DNA of 10,118 nucleotides, taken from positions 1-10,118 of the forward strand of contig JAITLF010000201.1 in the NCBI GenBank assembly GCA_031278025.1, written 5' to 3'. The position numbers were made by a program, and so were the translations under genes. This DNA comes from Treponema sp. (GTDB taxonomy: Bacteria; Spirochaetota; Spirochaetia; Treponematales; Breznakiellaceae). Below the pieces are notes generated by a model that worked only from the letters and a program-made list of their open reading frames with translations, was not told where the DNA came from and did not search any database. Below are positions 6,159 to 10,118 of this stretch, piece after piece (the first letter of the stretch is position 1; every line of letters starts with the position of its first letter).

Positions 6159-7154
6159 CTACTCGCTTTCAGAAACCTGCACATCCACCGTCATAGACAC
6201 CCGGTAGGTTTTTCCCTTTTGAAGCGTCAGGGATTTTACGATGGAATAGTCGCTTAACTGGAATTTAACCTCATGAACTCCCGGCGTCACCGGCATAGGT
6301 TTTCCCGGGGAAACAACAGACTGATTATCGAGGAAGATGCGGGCGTTCTCCGGAGCTTCGAAGATCACCTGGGGAGTGGGGTCCTGCAACGTGATAGCCA
6401 GTTCCAGAGTTTTGCCCCGTTCTACGATAAAGACGCGGTTTTCATTGCGATAATCGTTGGACAGAATCACCAGGTGATGTTCGCCTTCCTTGAGCATCCG
6501 TTTTTCACCGGGGTTTTCTATTACCAGATCGTCAATAAGGACGGTGAAGGGCCGATCCCGAAGGTTTTCAGGATACTGGGGAATAAGGCGTACCGCCCCC
6601 TCATTACCCAGGACGGGTTTTACCTGGAGGGAAAAGCGCATGGCTTCAATCTCTTCATTCACCCCTTTGATGACCGGCAGAATGCGAAACAGGACCGGAA
6701 AGGATGGAGGCAAGATCGTTTCCGGCAGAACCGTAACATAGGGGGATGTCTTGAGACCATGGTCCAGTTTAAGGGGAATCTGATAAATACTCAGGATCTT
6801 ATTCGGGACAGGCTCAAAGAAGATTTGCCGCGCCTCAATGTCCGCGACACCGGCGTCGGGGACCGCATTCAGATCGGCGTATACGGCGATGGCAAGACTC
6901 CCCTGATAAGGGAGGTAGCTTTGCGGGGCCGTGAATTCCACTTCCACCGCCCGGAAAAATCGAGTATCTTCATTCAAAAGTATAAAAGCCGAGTCGGTAT
7001 AAGAAAGGAGTATCGGCTGTTTTTCAGGATCCGCCATAACAACTTCTGTAGAACCCGCGATAAAAACCCGCAGGGATTCCGCTTCAAGAGAAAAATGGAG
7101 AAACAAAAGTATAAAAGCAAACATGCAGCCTGGGGCATGTCGTTCCTTTATCAC
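6159..7154 (-). CDS. Secreted protein with C-terminal PEGA-like repeats
   Basis: A predicted exported 331-residue protein of unknown function. The start is GTG at 7154, overlapping the stop of the upstream peptidase gene by four bases (GTGA), with AAGAAGG 6 nt before it inside that gene. The hydrophobic segment at about 10-22 after KERH, with a likely cut near EAES, is a signal peptide. Residues 25-180 form a beta-rich region I do not recognise. Two repeats follow: about 201-257 (FTVLIDDLVIENPGEKRML through KEGEHHLVIL and ERGKTLELAITL) and 262-325 (VIFEAPENARIFLDNQSV through TPGVHEVKF and LQKGKTYRVSMTV). Both have the PEGA layout: a short strand naming an attribute, a turn, then a G-x-H-x-[LV] strand and a G-K-T strand. 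PEGA domains are thought to act at the cell surface. Pairing with a LysM/M23 peptidase suggests an envelope or periplasmic role. Translational coupling implies production with the peptidase. Confidence 0.78.
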   Translation of the reverse strand: MIKERHAPGCMFAFILLFLHFSLEAESLRVFIAGSTEVVMADPEKQPILLSYTDSAFILLNEDTRFFRAVEVEFTAPQSYLPYQGSLAIAVYADLNAVPDAGVADIEARQIFFEPVPNKILSIYQIPLKLDHGLKTSPYVTVLPETILPPSFPVLFRILPVIKGVNEEIEAMRFSLQVKPVLGNEGAVRLIPQYPENLRDRPFTVLIDDLVIENPGEKRMLKEGEHHLVILSNDYRNENRVFIVERGKTLELAITLQDPTPQVIFEAPENARIFLDNQSVVSPGKPMPVTPGVHEVKFQLSDYSIVKSLTLQKGKTYRVSMTVDVQVSESE

Positions 7155-8119
7155 CGATTACCTTCTTTAAATAGATATAAATACTTTTCGGGATCCCGGG
7201 CTATGCCATTTTGTCGTAACTCGAAATGTAAATGCGGTCCGGTGGATTGTCCGGTAGAACCAACCTTGCCTATCAGAGTACCGGATCGGACGTTGTTTAG
7301 CAATCCCGTATTAATCGACGAAAGATGTCCATATAGACTGGTCCAGTCTCCGTGGCTAATGATAATATAGTTACCGTATATGGGATCGTAGCCCTGCGCG
7401 GTAACCACCCCGTCCCGAACCGCGAAAACCTCCGTTCCCGCCGGTGCTGCCAGGTCTAGGCCCTGATGAAAACGGGGGTTTCCGGTAACCGGGTTTATCC
7501 GGGGACCAAAGGTGCTGGTCAGCCGGTAATTCCGCAGGGGGAACCGGAAGCCCGAATGCAGGAAAAACGCCCGTTCCGTGGCGGTAAAGTCCTCCCCGGG
7601 GATGAATCTAAACCGTTCGGTTTTTCCCTCCCGTCTAAGGGTCAGTAGGATGCCCTTCCTATCGTTCCGAGTCGAGGCGAGAAGCATCTCCAAATCCGTG
7701 CGGGGTTCCTCAGGGACGAAAAGCCCCGGCATAGAAGGAAGGAGCAGGCCATCGTTTAGCCCCGCAGCCGCGGCGGGCAGCCGGTTCAGGGTAGCCAGGG
7801 CGGCGTAAGGCACGGTACACCGGGCCGCCAGACTCAAAATATCCTCGCCGGGCCTGGGGGTATAGGCGTAGATGGTCAGGTTTTCGGCCATGCTTGCGTC
7901 CCTGCCGGCATCGTCCCGGGTGTTTTCGGCATCCCTCTGGTTAAAGAGCCGCCTTCTGGCGGCTTCCACATCCGCCAAATACTGCCTGAAAAGCACATCC
8001 CCGTTATCCAGTCGGGTAATTCCGGGGAAAACAGATTCCCGGTTTTCCGCGCTTACCGGAAAAAAGACAAAGCACGTCAAGAAGAAAATAAACGGAAACC
8101 GAAAGGAACGGGGGTTCAT
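7151..8119 (-). CDS. Secreted LysM/M23 peptidoglycan endopeptidase
   Basis: Zinc metallopeptidase of the M23 (LytM/lysostaphin) family, 322 residues, expected to cut or bind peptidoglycan cross-links in the periplasm. Residues 1-24 are a signal peptide ending PVSA. A LysM-like peptidoglycan-binding segment lies at about 82-128 (PRPGEDILSLAARCTVP, then LATLNRL, ending DGLLLPS). The M23 domain spans about 190-315: FGPRINPVTG (205-214), HQGLD with H218 and D222, YGH with H264, and GPHLHFE with H296 and H298. All four metal or catalytic positions are present, so it should be active rather than a degenerate regulator. ATG 8119 is preceded by GGGAG about 11 nt upstream, a modest site. It is the first gene of a two-gene minus-strand operon and overlaps the PEGA-like gene by four bases. 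The upstream gap is T-rich and contains TACAAT, a possible -10, without a clear -35. Confidence 0.93.
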   Translation of the reverse strand: MNPRSFRFPFIFFLTCFVFFPVSAENRESVFPGITRLDNGDVLFRQYLADVEAARRRLFNQRDAENTRDDAGRDASMAENLTIYAYTPRPGEDILSLAARCTVPYAALATLNRLPAAAAGLNDGLLLPSMPGLFVPEEPRTDLEMLLASTRNDRKGILLTLRREGKTERFRFIPGEDFTATERAFFLHSGFRFPLRNYRLTSTFGPRINPVTGNPRFHQGLDLAAPAGTEVFAVRDGVVTAQGYDPIYGNYIIISHGDWTSLYGHLSSINTGLLNNVRSGTLIGKVGSTGQSTGPHLHFELRQNGIARDPEKYLYLFKEGNR

Positions 8120-8185
8120 GACCGCAGGCTCTCCCGCATCATTGTAATTTTTTTACAAAAACAGATATACACTCCCAGACTTTTT

Positions 8186-8213
8186 AAAAAAAGGCTGCCT
8201 GTAAGGACAGCCT
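8186..8213 (-). terminator. Intrinsic terminator after the ferredoxin gene
   Basis: On the minus strand AGGCTG-like stem bases (8213-8208) pair with CAGCCT (8197-8192), with a partly paired interior and a small loop, followed by TTTTTTT (8192-8186). It lies about 45 nt past the ferredoxin stop and before the M23 gene start, so it separates the two minus-strand units. Confidence 0.75.
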
Positions 8214-8257
8214 CAGTTCGTTGTTCCCCAAGAGCCTGTGGCTAAAGCCGCAAGCTC

Positions 8258-8428
8258 CTAAGAAGCGGCAATCGCTTCGGTGGGGCAGACCCCGGAGCAG
8301 GCTCCGCAATCTTGACACAACCCGGGATCTATCCAGCGGGCACCGTCCTTTTCGGAAATTGCCTCGACCGGACATTCGCTGTCGCAAGTGCCGCAGTTTA
8401 TACACTCACTACTAATCTTATACGCCAT
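8258..8428 (-). CDS. Small 2[4Fe-4S] ferredoxin, clostridial type
   Basis: A 56-residue cytoplasmic electron carrier with two complete cluster motifs: C9, C12, C15 and C19-Pro, and C38, C41, C44 and C48-Pro. Each cysteine pattern is CxxCxxCxxxCP, so both clusters should be [4Fe-4S], as in low-potential ferredoxins used with pyruvate:ferredoxin oxidoreductase and hydrogenases in anaerobes. The length and the internal two-fold symmetry are usual. I chose ATG 8428 (MAYKISSECINCG) because AGAGAGG lies 6 nt upstream; an upstream in-frame start would add an unrelated 20-residue tail. A single-gene transcript is likely, since it has its own terminator and lies divergent to the next gene. The partner enzyme is not in the window. 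Confidence 0.96.
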   Translation of the reverse strand: MAYKISSECINCGTCDSECPVEAISEKDGARWIDPGLCQDCGACSGVCPTEAIAAS

Positions 8429-8459
8429 ATCTAACCTCTCTTGATATTGGAATAGCAAC

Positions 8460-8488
8460 AGGATACAGGATTTTCCGGTTAAATGCAA
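8460..8488 (-). promoter_or_regulatory. Weak candidate promoter for the ferredoxin gene
   Basis: On the minus strand TTGCAT (8488-8483) and TATCCT (8465-8460) are separated by 17 nt and sit about 32 nt before the start codon. Three and four of six bases match the sigma-70 consensus, so this rests more on spacing and position than on sequence. Confidence 0.25.
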
Positions 8489-8614
8489 GGATATTTACTC
8501 AACCGGCAGGCAGGGCAAAACAACGGAAATGGGAAAAGGGTGAAATTATCGCCGGTGAATCGCCGTAAATAAAAGCCTCTTGCAATCTCTGTTTTTCGGG
8601 AGTATTTTAAGACC

Positions 8615-8989
8615 ATGTGGTTGATAATGATGATCCCTTTGTCCATTATTGCCCTGACTTTTATCCTCTATTTGGCGGTGTCGAAAAAGTCATCCCCCAT
8701 AGTAAGGCGGCTTGCGATACTTGCCCTCATCCTTGCGGCTATTGCCCTTATCGTGAGCGCCGTTTTCATCGTAACCGCTTCCCCACAGGCGGTCGATCCC
8801 GGACCGGTAACGCTTCCCCTGCCGGTTAAGCCGGTTGCGCCAGTCCAGAAAGTGCATTGGCAGGAACTCCTGATTTTCAGCGTTCTGTTCCTTCTGTTCC
8901 TCCTGGTTCTTCTCGCCCTGTCCATCCGAAATAACCCGCCTAAAGCCGGAAAGGACGGCGCTTTGCCTGAGAAGAAAACGGAGAAATAG
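8615..8989 (+). CDS. Small membrane protein of unknown function
   Basis: I do not recognise a family. The 124-residue product has hydrophobic segments at about 3-22 and 32-53, a Pro/Val-rich stretch at about 55-78 (VDPGPVTLPLPVKPVAPV), a third helix at about 83-102 (ELLIFSVLFLLFLLVLLALS), and a charged tail rich in Lys and Glu (104-124). Basic residues KKSSPIVRR between the first two helices favour a cytoplasmic loop there, which puts the Pro-rich stretch outside and the tail inside. ATG 8615 has only GGGAG at 8598-8602, 12 nt away, so initiation may be weak; the ATGs a few codons later are alternatives. It is divergent from the ferredoxin gene across about 190 bp. Nothing suggests a function, and no clear terminator follows. 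Confidence 0.7.
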   Translation: MWLIMMIPLSIIALTFILYLAVSKKSSPIVRRLAILALILAAIALIVSAVFIVTASPQAVDPGPVTLPLPVKPVAPVQKVHWQELLIFSVLFLLFLLVLLALSIRNNPPKAGKDGALPEKKTEK

Positions 8990-8999
8990 CGGTTTCAAA

Positions 9000-9139
9000 T
9001 TTCGTGCCGATAAAATCTTGCGAGCTCCCTATGGCCGCGCGGTAGTCCGCCTCGCCTGAATACCAGAATTCGATAACAAACAGCCGGACATTCTGAAAGC
9101 CGGAGATTTGTTTGGGAATTGCAAGAAAACAACATATAA
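9000..9139 (-). other. Unrecognised open stretch, possible gene remnant
   Basis: One minus-strand frame reads LAIPKQISGFQNVRLFVIEF and then WYSGEADYRAAIGSSQDFI, ending about KFETAI near 9000. The amino-acid makeup looks more like a real protein than the other frames do. It has no start codon of its own: upstream it runs into element B at 9142, and downstream it continues antisense into the 3' end of the membrane-protein gene. It may be an internal piece of a lost gene, cut by element B. I cannot assign a family. Confidence 0.25.
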
Positions 9140-9280
9140 TTGAGCCTGTTCCAAAACCCGCGCCTTGAGTTCAGCGCCCTGATTTTCACGCTCAGAAACG
9201 GCGTATTCACGTTTAGTAATTTTACATTTGCCGCAAAACAGAGCGCAGGACGGATTACCGCCCCTCGTGAGAGAGCCAAA

Positions 9281-9343
9281 GGCCCTTTGTTCGATCGGGA
9301 AGGCCCTTTGTTCGATCGGAAAGGCTCTTTGTTCGAGCGGAAA
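9281..9343. repeat. 21-bp tandem repeat, three units, inside copy B
   Basis: Units at 9281-9301, 9302-9322 and 9323-9343, each GGCCCTTTGTTCGATCGG-like, with a partial fourth from 9344. The first two differ at one base. Plus strand reading: GPLFDRE, GPLFDRK, GSLFERK. The period and the FDRE heptad match the repeat in copy A (SIFDQE and SIFDRE), although the surrounding sequence differs. Confidence 0.9.
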
Positions 9344-9360
9344 GGCTCCCGGAAAGATAA

Positions 9361-9375
9361 CGGGGCGCCGCCCCG
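9361..9375. other. GC-rich hairpin after copy B
   Basis: CGGGGC (9361-9366) pairs perfectly with GCCCCG (9370-9375) around GCC, followed by CACCCCGCCAGG. There is no T tract on either side. It may belong to the end of element B or to another small intergenic repeat. Confidence 0.5.
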
Positions 9376-9540
9376 CACCCCGCCAGGCTACCGGTTATAC
9401 ATATTTTTAGCGGTACACCAGCCTAAAAAAATACTTTGGAAACGTATCCACCCTTCATGTATGGTGTGAACCCCTGGCGGACGTTGACTCGCTTTTCCTT
9501 GCTATATACCATACCGCCCACGCTAGATTTTCCCGCTCAT

Positions 9541-10090
9541 ATGGCCTCCGTAACCGTTCCCGAAAATTGGCAGTCGGCATTAGGAGAACAGTTACCGAGA
9601 ACGGATTAAAGATCGCCGGAGAAGCCAGACCCTGGGCGGCACGAAAGAAACCTACAAATACTACGCCGATGCCGTGCCGGGGGTAAGGTCGGCAAGAATA
9701 ATAAGAACGCCCAGAGGACCCGGCAGTACCGATGGTATCATCGCTTCCGTTACGGGACTTCCAACACCAGAACTGCTGGCGAACGTTGAAACGGCTTTAT
9801 ACGATCACGAGCTCATGGGTTTCGACATGCGGGTCAAAGCCACGTCCGCTGCCAATATAACGGTTGTCATTGAGTTTAGCGGAGAAGCAGACGAGGCGGA
9901 TGTTGCCCTTATCGCGGAAGCCGATGTCCACGATTTAGGTACCGGCGGCAGGTTTGCCCTTAAAGATTTATACGCGTTATACGAACCGCTGGGATTGACC
10001 GCCATTGAAATTATATTCCCCGTCCGGGACGTGCAGGCCGGAGAGTCCTCTATCATCATAGCGACGATTAATGTCAGCACGGTTGGATAA
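9541..10090 (+). pseudogene. Mu gp47 / baseplate J-like phage protein, C-terminal part
   Basis: Structural gene of a contractile-tail phage or tail-like particle. From 9584 the frame reads SYRERIKDRRRSQTLGGTKE, TYKYYADAVPGVRSARII and RTPRGPGSTDGIIASVTG, then an alpha/beta tail to INVSTVG, stopping at 10088-10090. The RERI...TLGGTKETY and AVPGVxSxRIIRTPRGPGS blocks are characteristic of the baseplate J/gp47 family (wedge protein linking hub and tail fibres). The frame has no usual start: an in-frame TAG lies at 9581-9583. The preceding piece, VTVPENWQSALGEQ (about 9550-9591), sits in another frame and resembles the sequence that normally comes just before RERI, so there is a frameshift near 9585-9600. 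Roughly 170 of the usual 350-400 residues remain in the main frame, and nothing phage-like appears left of about 9450. The 3' end is intact and overlaps the next start by one base. A re-initiated short protein from GTG 9674 is possible but unsupported. Confidence 0.8.
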
Positions 10091-10118
10091 TGGACGAAAT
10101 AAAAGACCTGATAGAAAA
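10090..10118 (+). CDS. Start of the next phage tail gene, partial
   Basis: ATG 10090-10092 overlaps the TAA of the gp47-like gene by one base, and the frame reads MDEIKDLIE to the window edge. In Mu-like tail modules the gene after gp47 is usually the gp48-like (DUF2313-type) tail protein, so that is the expected identity, by position only. The overlap suggests translational coupling in the ancestral phage operon. Nine residues are too few for a family call. Confidence 0.5.

Larger units (their letters stand above)
9142..9376. repeat. MITE-like element, copy B (right end uncertain)
   Basis: Starts GAGCCTGTTCCAAAACCCGC and continues through TTGAGTTCAGCG (9165-9176), which is shared exactly with the minus strand of copy A. 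Over about 57 bp the two agree at roughly 48 positions. Read on the plus strand, B gives LFQNPRLEFSALIFTLRNG where A (minus strand) gives LFQNPHLEFSVPVFTIKNG. The interior holds 21-bp tandem repeats at 9281-9343, and a CG-rich hairpin follows at 9361-9375. I found no matching inverted copy of the left end to the right, so the element may be truncated, or its end may be the GC-rich hairpin region. Confidence 0.6.

Noticed and set aside
5953..6207. An 84-codon plus-strand open frame after the integrase fragment
   Set aside because: It runs through the minus-strand terminator hairpin and into the 3' end of the PEGA-like gene, and it shows no recognisable pattern.
6273..7370. A 365-codon plus-strand open frame antisense to the PEGA-like and M23 genes
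   Set aside because: It is rich in Arg, His, Phe and Gln with no domain pattern and no ribosome binding site, while the minus strand carries a signal peptide, PEGA repeats, M23 motifs, a coupled start and a terminator.
9281..9343. CRISPR array
   Set aside because: The units are contiguous 21-bp tandem copies with no spacers, and no cas genes are present.
8995..9378. Minus-strand 127-codon open frame as a gene
   Set aside because: Its first half is the antisense of the 21-bp repeats (FRSNK heptads) and it crosses element B. A different frame in 9000-9139 looks more protein-like.
1..10118. A defence system, retron, toxin-antitoxin pair or biosynthetic cluster
   Set aside because: I looked on both strands and saw no reverse transcriptase, nuclease, antitoxin-like DNA-binding protein, synthase or tRNA-like cloverleaf. 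The unexplained structure is confined to the small repeats.

Overview
The window looks like accessory chromosome from a host-associated spirochaete, most likely a Treponema of the termite-gut type. This is inferred from the style of the solute-binding proteins, the LysM/M23 peptidase paired with a PEGA-like surface protein, the roughly balanced base composition and the many decayed mobile elements. No rRNA or single-copy marker gene fixes the genus.

Layout. Positions 1-716 (minus) hold a heavily decayed ISAs1-family transposase. Positions 781-990 (plus) hold only the C-terminus of a family 43 glycoside hydrolase. A perfect 26-bp palindrome follows at 988-1044. Next comes an intact carbohydrate ABC importer of the CUT1 type (1067-4285, plus): two MalF/MalG-like permeases joined by a one-base stop/start overlap, then a family 1 solute-binding protein behind an intercistronic hairpin. 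No ATPase gene is present, so the importer probably uses a shared MsmX/MalK-type ATPase encoded elsewhere. Positions 4286-5931 are a gene graveyard: a palindromic MITE-like element with 21-bp internal repeats, a second and frameshifted lipoprotein solute-binding gene cut off at its 3' end, another small inverted-repeat element, and the tail of an integrase-type transposase.

Positions 6006-8119 (minus) form a compact two-gene operon for the cell envelope: a secreted LysM/M23 peptidase, then a secreted protein with C-terminal PEGA-like repeats, closed by a good terminator. A 56-residue 2[4Fe-4S] ferredoxin (minus, with its own terminator) and a small three-helix membrane protein (plus) are divergently arranged at 8186-8989. 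Positions 8990-9540 contain an unrecognised minus-strand remnant and a second copy of the palindromic element, again with 21-bp tandem repeats. The window ends in the C-terminal part of a Mu gp47/baseplate J-like phage gene whose 5' part is damaged, coupled to the start of the next phage gene.

The most notable non-gene signal is a dispersed family of small inverted-repeat elements whose ends resemble GAGGCTGTTCCAAAACC. They occur at five places, and each lies beside a truncated gene or a gene boundary. Two members carry 21-bp (seven-codon) tandem repeats that stay open on both strands. They look like miniature transposable elements of a family I cannot name.
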